Of a stretch of 64,000 nt of DNA, positions 34,199 through 44,803 are shown one piece after another. This DNA is from Radiobacillus deserti (GTDB lineage: Bacteria; Bacillota; Bacilli; Bacillales; Amphibacillaceae): assembly GCF_007301515.1 (NCBI RefSeq), contig NZ_CP041666.1, forward strand, positions 1,736,001 through 1,800,000. The letters are read 5' to 3'. The position numbers were made by a program, and so were the translations under genes. Under the pieces are notes generated by a model. It did not search any database. It worked only from the letters and a program-made list of their open reading frames with translations, and was not told where the DNA came from. The first letter of the stretch is position 1; each line of letters begins with the position of its first letter.

Positions 34199-35032
34199 AT
34201 GTCAACAGAGGAATTAAACCAAACATACATAGAAATTGCAGGTATTAAGCTATATTGTGAATATGCGTTAAGTGAGAAACCAACCGTTTTTCTTATTCAT
34301 GGATTTGCGTCTTCGACTTATACGTTTCGTCGAATTATCCCTTTATTACGAGAACAGTTTTCTATTGTTGCAATCGACCTACCCGGCTTTGGGAAAAGTG
34401 AAAAATCAACGTCTTTCATTTACAGCTTTCAAAACTACGCAACTTTGATGATGAAATGTCTCGAAACATTTAATGTAACGAATGCCTATATCATAGCTCA
34501 TTCGATGGGTGGACAAATTGCTTTAAATATGGCGTTAATGGACCCGAAAAAAATTAAAAAGTTAGTTTTATTATGTAGTTCCGGTTACTTAAAACGATCC
34601 CAAAGATTCTTAATCGCTAGCTCTTATTTACCTTTCTTTGAAAAAATAGTCTATTACTATGTTCGAAGAAAGGAAGTGAAAGATTATTTGAAAGATGTTT
34701 TTTATAACCAGACCTTAATTGATGAGGACATGATTACTGAATTCGGACGACCATTATTAGAAAAGGGCTTTTATAAATCATTAATTCGACTTATGCGCCA
34801 TCGAGAAGGAGATCTACTCCCTCATCAATTACAGGACATAAAAATCCCTACCTTATTAATATGGGGAGAGGAGGATCGAGTAGTACCTGTTCAAGTTGGA
34901 CAACGTTTAGTTCAAGATTTACCAGATGCCCAGCTCATCACCTACAAAAAGACGGGACACCTCATAACGGAAGAAAGACCGGAACCAATATTTGAAAACA
35001 TTTTGACTCACATGAATCAACGGTCAGTATAA
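34199..35032 (+). CDS. Alpha/beta hydrolase
   Basis: 277 residues. VFLIHGFASSTYTFRRIIPL carries the oxyanion motif, AHSMGGQIALNMAL the nucleophile serine near residue 102, LLIWGEEDRVVPV the acid and KKTGHLITEERP the histidine. A lid domain (residues about 140-210) is basic and aromatic. Similar YugF-type proteins are putative esterases or lipases. GAGGTGA precedes the ATG by six bases. It lies 108 bases upstream of a glycosyltransferase in the same direction, perhaps in a lipid-related unit. Confidence 0.88.
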   Translation: MSTEELNQTYIEIAGIKLYCEYALSEKPTVFLIHGFASSTYTFRRIIPLLREQFSIVAIDLPGFGKSEKSTSFIYSFQNYATLMMKCLETFNVTNAYIIAHSMGGQIALNMALMDPKKIKKLVLLCSSGYLKRSQRFLIASSYLPFFEKIVYYYVRRKEVKDYLKDVFYNQTLIDEDMITEFGRPLLEKGFYKSLIRLMRHREGDLLPHQLQDIKIPTLLIWGEEDRVVPVQVGQRLVQDLPDAQLITYKKTGHLITEERPEPIFENILTHMNQRSV

Positions 35033-35140
35033 AAAAGTAATTTTAACGAATTTTTACGATAATTCAATGTTCTCTACACACTCCTTTGGTACACTCAAGC
35101 TAAATAAAAGCTAGCACCAAGAAATTAAGGGAGTGTGTAA

Positions 35141-36283
35141 ATGCGAATTGCTATTTTTTCTGACACGTACGCACCTGAGATTAACGGAGTTGCTCGCACA
35201 TTAAAACGTTATACGGATTATCTGGAGAAGCGGGGGATTGAATATCGTTTATTTGTCCCTAATGTAAGTACACCCGTTCCAACCGTCCCTCAAGTTCAAC
35301 GGTTATCCAGTATTCCATTTTTACTGTACCCTGATTGCCGACTAGCATTACCGAATCCTCATATAAAGCATACGTTAGAACAATTCAAACCTACCTTAAT
35401 CCACATTGCTACCCCAATTAACATTGGGTTATATGGACTCCACTACGGAAAAAAGAATGGAATTCCGATGGTTGCGTCCTACCACACGAATTTCGACGAC
35501 TATCTAGAATATTATCATTTGTCCCTATTAAATAAGTTGTTATGGAAGTATATGCACTGGTTCCATCGTTCCTTTGATAAAGTATTTGTACCTTCAAAAA
35601 GTACAAAAGAGAAACTATTACAAAACCAAATTCATGACAACATTGAACTGTGGGGAAGAGGTGTTAACCATCAAATGTACACACCAAACAAGCGTTCAAG
35701 TGAAGTCGTGAAAGCGAAATATCAAATAAAAGAAAAGAACCTAATCCTTTATGTCGGTCGAATTGCTCCAGAAAAAGATATACATATCGTACTGGAGACC
35801 TTCTATTCCTTGCCAGAACATATTAGAAAAGATGCACACTTAATAATTGTGGGAGACGGGCCATTATTTGATACGTTGTCCGAGCAGCATCAAGAGCAAA
35901 TCACGTGGACTGGATTTATGGAAGGAGAACAGTTGGCAGAAGTTTACGCATCTAGTGACGTATTCTTATTCCCATCGCCAACCGAAACATTTGGAAATGT
36001 GGTGTTAGAAGCCCTTTCCTCTGGATTACCTGTGATTGGTGCAAATGCTGGTGGAGTTCAACACTTAGTGAAGGAAGGGAAAACTGGCTTTCTATGTGAG
36101 CCTAAAAAAGTGAATCAATTTGCACGTCAAACTTCGATTCTATTGGAGAATTCGGACCTGCGTTCTGCATTTTCCTATTCAGCTCGAGCGTATGCAAAGA
36201 CTATATCTTGGGATGAAATTTTTGATCAACTTTTGGAAAGCTTTAAAGATGTCCTATACAAAAAGAAAAGAATTTCTGCTTAA
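35141..36283 (+). CDS. GT4-family glycosyltransferase
   Basis: 380 residues, GT-B fold. FSDTYAPEINGVARTLKRYT is the acceptor-side glycine loop, MVASYHTNFDDYLEYY follows, and the donor domain has YVGRIAPEKDI, IVGDGPL and FPSPTETFGNVVLEALSSGL with the EX7E motif. Overall it resembles SqdX/lipid glycosyltransferases (LWGRGVN corresponds to LWKRGVD of the 59292-60440 protein), so a diacylglycerol or other lipid acceptor is plausible. GGGAG ribosome site before ATG 35141; strong terminator after. Confidence 0.87.
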   Translation: MRIAIFSDTYAPEINGVARTLKRYTDYLEKRGIEYRLFVPNVSTPVPTVPQVQRLSSIPFLLYPDCRLALPNPHIKHTLEQFKPTLIHIATPINIGLYGLHYGKKNGIPMVASYHTNFDDYLEYYHLSLLNKLLWKYMHWFHRSFDKVFVPSKSTKEKLLQNQIHDNIELWGRGVNHQMYTPNKRSSEVVKAKYQIKEKNLILYVGRIAPEKDIHIVLETFYSLPEHIRKDAHLIIVGDGPLFDTLSEQHQEQITWTGFMEGEQLAEVYASSDVFLFPSPTETFGNVVLEALSSGLPVIGANAGGVQHLVKEGKTGFLCEPKKVNQFARQTSILLENSDLRSAFSYSARAYAKTISWDEIFDQLLESFKDVLYKKKRISA

Positions 36284-36316
36284 ATTGCAATTATTGATTT
36301 TATAACTATTCATATA

Positions 36317-36358
36317 GAAATAGTTCACTTCATGAAGATGGGTGAACTATTTTTTTTA
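36317..36358 (+). terminator. Intrinsic terminator of the glycosyltransferase gene
   Basis: AATAGTTCAC and GTGAACTATT form a 10-bp stem around TTCATGAAGATGG, followed by TTTTTT. Confidence 0.88.
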
Positions 36359-36462
36359 ATTGTTATAATGAAGTGAAGAGAACGTATGTCATTTGCAGTA
36401 TTAGGTAAGAAGAAGACATTCTTTTCACAACTGAAAGCAGGACTAGTTGAAGGGGAGCTTGT

Positions 36463-36678
36463 ATGAAAAACTTAAAAAGTCAGTATGTAATAGGTGGACT
36501 GTTAATAGTAAACTTAATTTTGATCATCAGTATCGCTATTTTATTATTTAACAACTATTTTCTCAGTAAAGAACTAAATAATCTAACAGCTAAATGTTAT
36601 GAAAATGGTGGTACCGTCAAAATGGAAATTCAGAGTTTATCGAAAGGGCAATATCATTTTGAATGTTTAAAAGATTAA
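36463..36678 (+). CDS. Small single-span membrane protein
   Basis: 71 residues with one membrane segment (YVIGGLLIVNLILIISIAIL) and a short outer domain containing CYENGGTVKMEI and FECLKD. The cysteine pair could form a disulfide. Short proteins of the type anchor-CY..GG..F.C are common in bacilli and uncharacterised. Ribosome site AAGGGGAG. Confidence 0.7.
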   Translation: MKNLKSQYVIGGLLIVNLILIISIAILLFNNYFLSKELNNLTAKCYENGGTVKMEIQSLSKGQYHFECLKD

Positions 36679-36817
36679 TAGTACCGAAACCCTTTAAACA
36701 TTATTACCAAGTCTCTTAGTTTTCGATAAGAGGAATAGAGGTGGTAGACACGTAATTCAATGCGTTATTAGACGAACGAGTAGTTTAATTCAATAAAAAG
36801 TTATGATAAACTAAGCG

Positions 36818-36835
36818 TATAATACCTGGTGCTAA
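36818..36835 (+). promoter_or_regulatory. FapR operator over the -10 box of fabI
   Basis: ATAATACCTGGTGCTAA (36819-36835) matches the FapR consensus TTAGTACCTGGTACTAA at 14 of 17 positions. It overlaps a perfect -10 TATAAT at 36818-36823. FapR represses fatty acid synthesis genes, including fabI in B. subtilis, until malonyl-CoA rises. Confidence 0.75.
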
Positions 36836-36885
36836 AACTACGTATAAATTAGAGATTTACTTTTCGTTTTACATAGGAGGACACG

Positions 36886-37668
36886 ATGGAAGATTTAATG
36901 AAACTAAAGGGTAAAAATATTGTAGTAATGGGGGTTGCGAACGAACGTAGTCTTGCCTGGGGAGTAGCCAAGTCCCTATATAAGGTCGGTGCTAACCCGA
37001 TTTTTACTTATAGACTAGATCGTTCATTTGCAAAATTAAATAAATTATTAAAAGAAGAACAAACCGCTTCTTCTCCGTTGATCGTTCAATGTGATGTCAA
37101 CGATGATGAAAGTATAAAAAATGCCTTTCATGAAATTCATGAAAAAGTTGGAACCATTCACGGAGTTGTACATTCCGTTGCATTCGCAAATTCGGAAGAC
37201 TTAAAAGGGGATTTTATCAATACTTCTAGATCCGGTTATGCGTTTGCGCAAGATACGAGTGCCTATTCATTAATAGCTGTAGCAAGAGAAGCAAAACCTT
37301 TTATGACAGAAGGTGGATCCATCGTTACCATGAGTTATCTTGGAGCAGAAAGGGCTGTTCCTGGTTATAATGTTATGGGCGTAGCGAAAGCCGCGCTAGA
37401 ATCATCTGTCAAATATCTTGCAATGGATTTAGGGGAAGCAAACATACGTATAAATGCTATTTCCGCTGGAGCTATTCGCACACTTGCGGCCAAAGGTGTT
37501 GGTTCCTTTAATGAAATACTCCATAAAATAGAGGAAACGTCCCCTTTAAAGCGAAATGTAACTCAGGAGGAAGTGGGCGATATGACTGTTGCATTTCTTA
37601 GTCATTTGTCTAGAGGCGTTACAGGGGAAGTAGTGTATGTAGATTCAGGTTACAATATTATTGGGTAG
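36886..37668 (+). CDS. fabI: Enoyl-[acyl-carrier-protein] reductase (NADH/NADPH)
   Basis: 260 residues, short-chain dehydrogenase fold. It performs the last reduction of each fatty acid elongation round. GKNIVVMGVANERSLAWGVA is the FabI-type cofactor site, VVHSVAFA the central strand, and Y(x6)K is in MSYLGAERAVPGYNVMGVAKAA form: Y near residue 157 and K near 164. AISAGAIRTLAAKGV follows. AGGAGG five bases before ATG 36886. A FapR box overlies the promoter. Target of triclosan-type inhibitors in other species. Confidence 0.95.
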   Translation: MEDLMKLKGKNIVVMGVANERSLAWGVAKSLYKVGANPIFTYRLDRSFAKLNKLLKEEQTASSPLIVQCDVNDDESIKNAFHEIHEKVGTIHGVVHSVAFANSEDLKGDFINTSRSGYAFAQDTSAYSLIAVAREAKPFMTEGGSIVTMSYLGAERAVPGYNVMGVAKAALESSVKYLAMDLGEANIRINAISAGAIRTLAAKGVGSFNEILHKIEETSPLKRNVTQEEVGDMTVAFLSHLSRGVTGEVVYVDSGYNIIG

Positions 37669-37695
37669 GTTTAATTTTTTTCATAAATAAATTAC

Positions 37696-37740
37696 AGAAT
37701 GAGGCATTAATCTAAGAGGATTGATGCTTCTTTTGTTGAG
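37696..37740 (+). terminator. Intrinsic terminator of fabI
   Basis: GAGGCATTAATC pairs with GATTGATGCTTC around TAAGAG, followed by TTTTG. Confidence 0.8.
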
Positions 37741-37951
37741 ACTGTTCTATTCTATCGTTGGGATTGATAAAGGATAAGTCAAGGATTTGTTCTATTTGGC
37801 TAATTGTTTGGATTTCCATGGTGGCAGGTTTAAAGACATCATTATCCATGTTAGGTTAGTGTTCCAATGGCTGACACCTTGCATAATCTAGTTCATGTGG
37901 AATGAGATAATTTGATATACTTACATAATCATGTTGGGAGAGTGTAAATAT

Positions 37952-38494
37952 ATGATACCTAAACTTGAAACAAAAAAATTGATATTAAGAGGATTCATTC
38001 CAGAAGATGCCCCTATTGTCGAAGAATTAGCAGGAGATAAAAGAGTTGCAGAAACCACTCTTACTATCCCACATCCATATCCGTCTGGGAGTGCAATAAA
38101 TTGGATTAAAACTCATACTGAACGAGCTGAAAAACAAGAGAGCTTTATATTTGCCATTGAAGAAAAGAGTAAAAGAAAGCTAATAGGGACAGCCACTTTG
38201 CGTTTAGAAAATAGCCATAAAAGAGCAGAAATAGCTTATTGGATTGGATTTCCACATTGGGGAAATGGGTATGCAACTGAATCCATTGGAAAGGTAATAG
38301 ACTTTGGTTTTACTTTTCTTGAATTAAATAGAATATGGGCAACCGTTATGAAGAAAAATATTGGTTCCAGGAGAGTTCTTATAAAAAATGGTTTTAACCA
38401 CGAAGGCACTTTTTCGAAACATGATTTTAAGTGGGGAAACTTTGAAGATGTCGAATACTACGGCTTGTTAAAGGAAGTATATATGAAAAACTAA
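37952..38494 (+). CDS. GNAT acetyltransferase (RimJ/RimL type)
   Basis: 180 residues. LETKKLILRGFIPEDAPIVE is the RimJ-like N-terminus, AYWIGFPHWGNGYATESIGK the acetyl-CoA loop, and IWATVMKKNIGSRRVLIKNG the following helix. It probably acetylates a protein N-terminus or small amine. ATG 37952 follows GGGAGAG at nine bases; the frame extends to an upstream ATG at 37931 that overlaps the ribosome site. First of a group of AT-rich accessory genes; the sequence AACGGGTG lies about 11 bases after its stop. Confidence 0.87.
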   Translation: MIPKLETKKLILRGFIPEDAPIVEELAGDKRVAETTLTIPHPYPSGSAINWIKTHTERAEKQESFIFAIEEKSKRKLIGTATLRLENSHKRAEIAYWIGFPHWGNGYATESIGKVIDFGFTFLELNRIWATVMKKNIGSRRVLIKNGFNHEGTFSKHDFKWGNFEDVEYYGLLKEVYMKN

Positions 38495-38611
38495 TTATGC
38501 TAACGGGTGCTGATTGTTGAATAAGTCATTTGCTTCTTGTGCTAAAGTAGCGGTTTTCTTGAAGATGATTTGGTCATTTGATTATGATCATAAATAAAGT
38601 GAGGGATTTTA

Positions 38612-39019
38612 ATGGGAATGTATTCTAAGGAGCAAGGTATAAAAATATTATGTCCTGCGGATTGTGAGAATTCACCCAAAAAAAAGGTGCTTAAGGAATT
38701 AATAATTGCGTTTTCTACAAAAAATTCTAATACTATATCTAAATATACTATGAAAGATATATGCTGGAATATAGTAAATGACCTTACTGTTCAAGGTAAT
38801 GAAAAAGTGGCTGAGGTGCTGGAAAATAGAATTACTTCAAAAATAGTTCAAATTGAAATCCTAAATATTATTACTCATGGTAAGACAGCATCTGTCAATG
38901 GCACTATAATATTAGAAGATAATACTATTTACTCATTTTGTAACGTTTACACTTTTGTAAGTGCAGGGAAAAGCACCATAAAGGAAATAACCACGTATGC
39001 AATTAAAATGAACGGATAG
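38612..39019 (+). CDS. SnoaL/NTF2-like fold protein
   Basis: 135 residues. The segments ELIIAFSTKNSNTISKYTMK, VQGNEKVAEVLENRI and ASVNGTIILEDNTIYSFCNV follow the cone-shaped NTF2/SnoaL-like pattern found in many stand-alone bacterial proteins. No catalytic assignment is possible. GTGAGGGA ribosome site. Strongly AT-rich, Lys/Asn/Ile-heavy composition like its neighbours, which suggests acquisition. Confidence 0.6.
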   Translation: MGMYSKEQGIKILCPADCENSPKKKVLKELIIAFSTKNSNTISKYTMKDICWNIVNDLTVQGNEKVAEVLENRITSKIVQIEILNIITHGKTASVNGTIILEDNTIYSFCNVYTFVSAGKSTIKEITTYAIKMNG

Positions 39020-39059
39020 TAAAAAGAAATAGTCGAAAAAATTACAATTGGAGGTCGTT

Positions 39060-39389
39060 ATGACAGAAGATTTTTATTGTGATGAAGTATTAAGTGGTAA
39101 AACCCAAGTCAATATAGTGTTGGAAACAGAAAATGTCTTAGCCTATCATCATACAAGACCCTTTTGGCCAGTACATATTGTTGCAATACCGAAGAAGCAT
39201 ATTCCTTCTTTAATTAGATTGGAAGAAAGTGATAACGAATTACTATTAGAACTATTGGGAGTAATTAAAAAGGTTGCGAATATAGTTACCGAGGAAAATG
39301 GAGCATGTAGAGTTATTACCAACTTAGGGGAATATCAGGACTCCAAACATTTACATTGGCATATAGTCTCTGGAGAACAGTTGACATAG
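39060..39389 (+). CDS. HIT-family nucleotide hydrolase/transferase
   Basis: 109 residues. The histidine triad is KHLHWHIVSG near residue 100, preceded by VLAYHHTRPFWPVHIVAIPK and HIPSL, the usual HIT core. Members hydrolyse nucleotidyl conjugates. ATG 39060 follows GGAGGT; the in-frame TTG at 39048 would overlap it. AACGGGTG lies about 12 bases after the stop, as after the upstream GNAT gene. Confidence 0.85.
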   Translation: MTEDFYCDEVLSGKTQVNIVLETENVLAYHHTRPFWPVHIVAIPKKHIPSLIRLEESDNELLLELLGVIKKVANIVTEENGACRVITNLGEYQDSKHLHWHIVSGEQLT

Positions 39390-39544
39390 TTTTTATAGCA
39401 ACGGGTGTGTTAATCTTAGAAGGGATTGCCGCTGTTTTTGTTGAACTTATTCAACTTTACGGGCAAATTATGTTTAAGAAGGACTATCATAATGATTAAC
39501 GAAATATTTATTCTTAGTTGCTAAGAATTTAAGGAGGACGGCAT

Positions 39545-39988
39545 TTGAATTCTGATTACTTCATTTTTGATTCAATGCCAGATACAGATGTTTTAGATGG
39601 AATTATAGAACTACATAAAGCTATTTTTGATACTTCTGATGATTTAATTAACAAAATGGCAAGCAAACCCAAATTGTTGGTGATTGCTGCGATGAATGGT
39701 ACGAAAGTTATTGGATATAAGATTGGATACGAACTTGATAAAAATAAATTTTATAGTTGGTTAGGTGGGGTGGATACTTTTTACAGAAAACACGGTATTG
39801 CTTCTGAGTTAATGGATAGACAACATCAATATTTAAAGGAAATTGGATATAGTATTGTTCAAACAAAAACAATGAATAAATGGCGTAATATGTTAGTCTT
39901 GAATATAAAAAATGGGTTTGATGTCATTGATACTTATACTGACAAAAAAGGACGACATAAAATAATTCTTGAAAAGAAATTACTCTAA
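39545..39988 (+). CDS. GNAT acetyltransferase
   Basis: 147 residues. VIAAMNGTKVIGYKIGYELD, the acetyl-CoA loop FYRKHGIASELMDRQHQYLK, and YSIVQTKTMNKWRNMLVLNI with KNGFDVIDTY give a full GNAT domain. TTG 39545 is seven bases behind AAGGAGG. AT-rich accessory gene; substrate unknown. Confidence 0.82.
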   Translation: MNSDYFIFDSMPDTDVLDGIIELHKAIFDTSDDLINKMASKPKLLVIAAMNGTKVIGYKIGYELDKNKFYSWLGGVDTFYRKHGIASELMDRQHQYLKEIGYSIVQTKTMNKWRNMLVLNIKNGFDVIDTYTDKKGRHKIILEKKLL

Positions 39989-40012
39989 TAAAAGAGGGCT
40001 AATATGGAACAA

Positions 40013-40048
40013 GGAAAGGTACTGATCAGGAGGATTAGTACCTTTCTT
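40013..40048 (+). terminator. Intrinsic terminator
   Basis: AAAGGTACTGATC pairs with GGATTAGTACCTTT around AGGA, followed by CTTTG. Confidence 0.65.
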
Positions 40049-40162
40049 TGTTGAAGTAAGGAGGCAGTCTAACTCAATAGGCAAAATTGTTTTTGAAGAA
40101 ACATTTAATGCTATCTTTCATATCTAAGTAAAGGAAGATGTTTGTAACAGAAGGAGATGAAT

Positions 40163-40333
40163 ATGGGAATAGGGACTGCAAAGCTTTCCAATTCCCCGTC
40201 CACTATCATTTACAGGATGGAGGAAAATCCTGGCTCTCCATATTCAAGTACAATTTGTAATGAGGATATTTTCCGTTGCGATGAAGATAGCGAAAAGGGA
40301 AAAACAAAAATGGTAAGGCTGATTAGCTTTTGA
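40163..40333 (+). CDS. 56-residue hypothetical protein
   Basis: ATG 40163 lies six bases after AAGGAGATG, an excellent ribosome site, and the frame ends at TGA 40333 directly before a strong terminator. The product begins MGIGTAKLSNSPSTIIYRME, contains two cysteines (STICNEDIFRCDED) and ends basic. I know no family. The signals around it argue for a real gene in this otherwise empty 380-bp gap. Confidence 0.5.
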   Translation: MGIGTAKLSNSPSTIIYRMEENPGSPYSSTICNEDIFRCDEDSEKGKTKMVRLISF

Positions 40334-40335
40334 TG

Positions 40336-40371
40336 AACAAAACTATGCAGGTAACCTGCATAGTTTTTATG
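40336..40371. terminator. Bidirectional terminator
   Basis: AAAACTATGCAGGT and ACCTGCATAGTTTTT form a 14-bp stem, serving the small + strand gene and the convergent cyclomaltodextrinase gene. Confidence 0.88.
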
Positions 40372-42216
<1,845 letters not shown>

Positions 42217-42227
42217 AAAAAGCATTT

Positions 42228-44345
42228 TTATTGCCAGTCTACTGAAATCGTACTTGTTCCAGAGGCTGGAGTACGATATACATGATTGATACCGCTTTCC
42301 CAAACGACATTACCAACACTATCCTTTTTAATAAATTTAAATTCAAGATTGGTATCAGCCGGTACACTAACATCATAGTACCAGTTTGGATATTTGTAAA
42401 CTACTTGATTAAAGAATGGCCCAATAGCTTTATTTGGGTCCCAGTTTCCTAACTCGTGGACATTACCTACTAAATAAATATTCGATCCAAGTTCTGTGTT
42501 TGCATTATTAACGACAAAACGGACTGATACTTGCTCGTTCGTTAATACCTCAAAATTTGAAAATTTGTTACTTATGGCTCCATCAGCTGTTGTTAGGGTA
42601 ACATCATATTTTCCAGCCATAACCTCAGGTACGGTGAATTGAACTTCTTTATCATTCCACGTGACAATCGTTGCACTTTCTGAGCCTAAATGGACTTGTC
42701 CTTCTGTTGCGCCAAAGCCTTCGCCATTTATCGTAATAGTGTGGCCAACCTGGCCCATTACAGGACCGACATGTCCTATTTGCGGAGTTGTTGATGTTTC
42801 TGTGTATTCCCAAACGGCTGCTTCTCTTGCTCCTAAGTTAAATGAACTTACAGATCCAGAACTGTTAACATGAATCTCATTCCCACCCAGTAGCTGACCT
42901 AATTGATCAGAATATGGTCCACCTGGTAGAGAGGTTTGTAGACCTGTAATCTCGTAATCTGTATAACCACGGTTGATCGCTGTAACTACTACATTGTTAC
43001 CAAATTTACGTTCGTAAATATAGACATCTGAATTCACCCAACGTTCAGTTGTATTCCCATATGCAAGAGCTGGGTTTTGTTTTCTTAATGGGGCTAGTTT
43101 ACTAATAATCTTATAGGCAGTAGTCGACTTATCAAAAGAGTACATCGGCTTTCGGTTTGTCGGATCCCCGCTACCTGTTAGATACTGTTCTGTTCCATAA
43201 TAGATAGTAGGTACTCCACGCGATGTTAGTAAGACGGCTAAAGCCAAATCAGTTTGTCTAGTAGCATTTCCTTCTACAGAGAAACGGCCCATATCATGAT
43301 TATCAATAAAGGTAACCTGGTCAATGACCTCATCATAAGCAGATGCTGTCGATTGAATCATATTATTAAAGCCATACCAATCATCTGTTCCATCACGCAA
43401 AACTTCTCTCAGCGTTTGTCCAAATCTAAAATCTAGTAAACTCATTCCGCTTTCATTAGCGAAGTAGTGGTTTTTACTATCTACTTCATTTGTACCTAGG
43501 AACCACTCTCCAAATGTAAATACAGGTCGATGGTTATAAATCTCATCCATTAAGGATTTTTGAAAACCCATTGGCATATGCTTTACTGCATCCACACGGA
43601 TTCCATCGATCCCTTTATCGAGCCACAATTTGATTGATTCCTTTAGGTAATGGTTGATTACTTGATTATTCAAGTTATAATCAGTTAAGTCATACAAGTT
43701 TCTATAAATTGAGTCTTCAAAAGAAGAAAAGTCGGTACCACCATAGTGATGAAATAGGTTCAATGGATCGTTCGAATAGGAAGCAAGTAGGTTTCCATTG
43801 TCATAGATTGCACCATTTTCCACATAACCTGGCTTAGTTTCTAAAGCTGGTGATGAATGATTTGGGGTGAAATCAATGATTACCTTCATTCCATTCCTAT
43901 GAGCAACATCGATCAGCTGATCAAAGTCAGAGAAATCCCCGAAATATGGGTTTGTCTTTTTATAATCTCTTGCCCAATACCCATGATAGGAAGCATAGCC
44001 ATCTGTGTGTACAGCGTAAACATTTTCTACAGGTTGAGAAATCCAAAGAGCAGTAACGCCCATGTTGGTTAGATAGCCGTCCTGGATTTTCTTGATTATC
44101 CCTTGCCAATCTCCACCACAATATAACTGGAGGTTAGAACAATCTGCACTGTAGTTATCTCCTGTTGGGTTGTTGGTTGGATCCCCGTCATTAAAGCGGT
44201 CTGTCACGATTTGGTAAATCACATCAGTAGAATAATTGACGTCGTTATTAGGTCCAACTTCTGCATGTATGGTCGTCGGAACAATGACCAATGTTAAAAA
44301 CAATACAAGTGAAATGGCTAATTTTACGAGTCTAATAGAATGCAT
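42228..44345 (-). CDS. Cyclomaltodextrin glucanotransferase (CGTase), secreted
   Basis: 705 residues, the five-domain length. Signal peptide to about VPTTIHAEV. Domains A/B run to about residue 410 with nucleophile D252 ([14 protein letters not shown]), acid/base E280 (FTFGEWFLG) and D351 ([10 protein letters not shown]). Domain C follows, then an IPT/TIG domain D ([20 protein letters not shown]) and a CBM20 starch-binding domain E from about residue 600 ([29 protein letters not shown]). The central-site aromatic is tyrosine (NLYDLTDYN, about residue 218), as expected for a cyclising enzyme and unlike maltogenic amylases. Start ATG 44345 is nine bases after AAGGAGG. It converts starch to cyclodextrins outside the cell. 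Confidence 0.94.
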   Translation of the reverse strand: MHSIRLVKLAISLVLFLTLVIVPTTIHAEVGPNNDVNYSTDVIYQIVTDRFNDGDPTNNPTGDNYSADCSNLQLYCGGDWQGIIKKIQDGYLTNMGVTALWISQPVENVYAVHTDGYASYHGYWARDYKKTNPYFGDFSDFDQLIDVAHRNGMKVIIDFTPNHSSPALETKPGYVENGAIYDNGNLLASYSNDPLNLFHHYGGTDFSSFEDSIYRNLYDLTDYNLNNQVINHYLKESIKLWLDKGIDGIRVDAVKHMPMGFQKSLMDEIYNHRPVFTFGEWFLGTNEVDSKNHYFANESGMSLLDFRFGQTLREVLRDGTDDWYGFNNMIQSTASAYDEVIDQVTFIDNHDMGRFSVEGNATRQTDLALAVLLTSRGVPTIYYGTEQYLTGSGDPTNRKPMYSFDKSTTAYKIISKLAPLRKQNPALAYGNTTERWVNSDVYIYERKFGNNVVVTAINRGYTDYEITGLQTSLPGGPYSDQLGQLLGGNEIHVNSSGSVSSFNLGAREAAVWEYTETSTTPQIGHVGPVMGQVGHTITINGEGFGATEGQVHLGSESATIVTWNDKEVQFTVPEVMAGKYDVTLTTADGAISNKFSNFEVLTNEQVSVRFVVNNANTELGSNIYLVGNVHELGNWDPNKAIGPFFNQVVYKYPNWYYDVSVPADTNLEFKFIKKDSVGNVVWESGINHVYRTPASGTSTISVDWQ

Positions 44346-44418
44346 TTCTCTTTCCCTCCTTATCAAATTGAATAGAAAATTTGCAACACATAATTACTGA
44401 AGAACTGTTATTTTTCCC

Positions 44419-44496
44419 TCCTTTCACACAAAAACAACCCCGATTTTGTAATAAAACCGGGGTTGTTTGTAGATACAAAAGCATTGCCCTTGAATT
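44419..44496 (-). promoter_or_regulatory. Leader copy 2: conserved box plus terminator in the CGTase 5' untranslated region
   Basis: On the minus strand the box AGGGCAATGCTTTTG is followed by ACAAACAACCCC, then a terminator stem ACAACCCCGGTTTT/AAAATCGGGGTTGT and TTTTGTG. Transcripts from the promoter at 44550-44523 start about 20 bases before the box, so they must read through this terminator to reach the CGTase gene. Alternative pairing of GGG and TTTGT in the box with ACAAA and CCC would block the terminator arm. No known RAT, T-box or riboswitch core was recognised. Confidence 0.6.
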
Positions 44497-44522
44497 TTCT
44501 GTTATTCATGTTGTTAAACAAA

Positions 44523-44550
44523 ATTTTAGTAGATTATTTGGAAATGTCAA
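44523..44550 (-). promoter_or_regulatory. Promoter of the CGTase gene
   Basis: Minus strand TTGACA (44550-44545), 16-bp spacer, TAAAAT (44528-44523). The expected start site is near 44515, leaving about 170 bases of leader that contain copy 2 of the repeated element. Confidence 0.7.
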
Positions 44551-44579
44551 TAGATAATGTAATCGGATACATAAAAATA

Positions 44580-44597
44580 TTGCGCAAACGATTCCCT
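44580..44597. promoter_or_regulatory. LacI-family operator A
   Basis: TTGCGCAAACGATTCCC shares the core GCAAACG with the other two sites in this divergent region. It lies about 30 bp upstream of the CGTase -35 box. The likely binder is the LacI-type regulator encoded at 48395-49423. Confidence 0.55.
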
Positions 44598-44684
44598 TGA
44601 ATTGATAGAGAGGAGGATAAGTGGATAGTGGGGTTTTTAAAGAATTTATCAGCACACCACCTATACTTTTTTGAACAATTTTAA

Positions 44685-44722
44685 AGAAACCGCTTGCAAC
44701 AATGAATGTTATATCCTATAAT
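44685..44722 (+). promoter_or_regulatory. malE promoter with LacI-family operator B
   Basis: TTGCAA (44694-44699), 17-bp spacer, TATAAT (44717-44722). The -35 is embedded in AAACCGCTTGCAACAAT, the inverse of GTTGCAAGCGGTTTC, matching operators A and C. Binding would block polymerase. Confidence 0.75.
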
Positions 44723-44732
44723 AAATCCATAA

Positions 44733-44750
44733 TTGAGCAAACGGTTTCAC
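44733..44750 (+). promoter_or_regulatory. LacI-family operator C
   Basis: TTGAGCAAACGGTTTCAC lies just after the expected malE transcription start. Spacing to operator B centre is about 48 bp, suitable for a dimer at each site or looping. Confidence 0.65.
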
Positions 44751-44803
44751 AAATGGTTTGTTCAAATTATAATCAGTTAATATTTACAAAGGGGAGAGTC
44801 AAA

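Noticed and set aside
44702..44803. N-terminal extension of malE from ATG 44702
   Set aside because: It covers the -10 box and operator C. The lipoprotein signal and ribosome site place the start at 44804.
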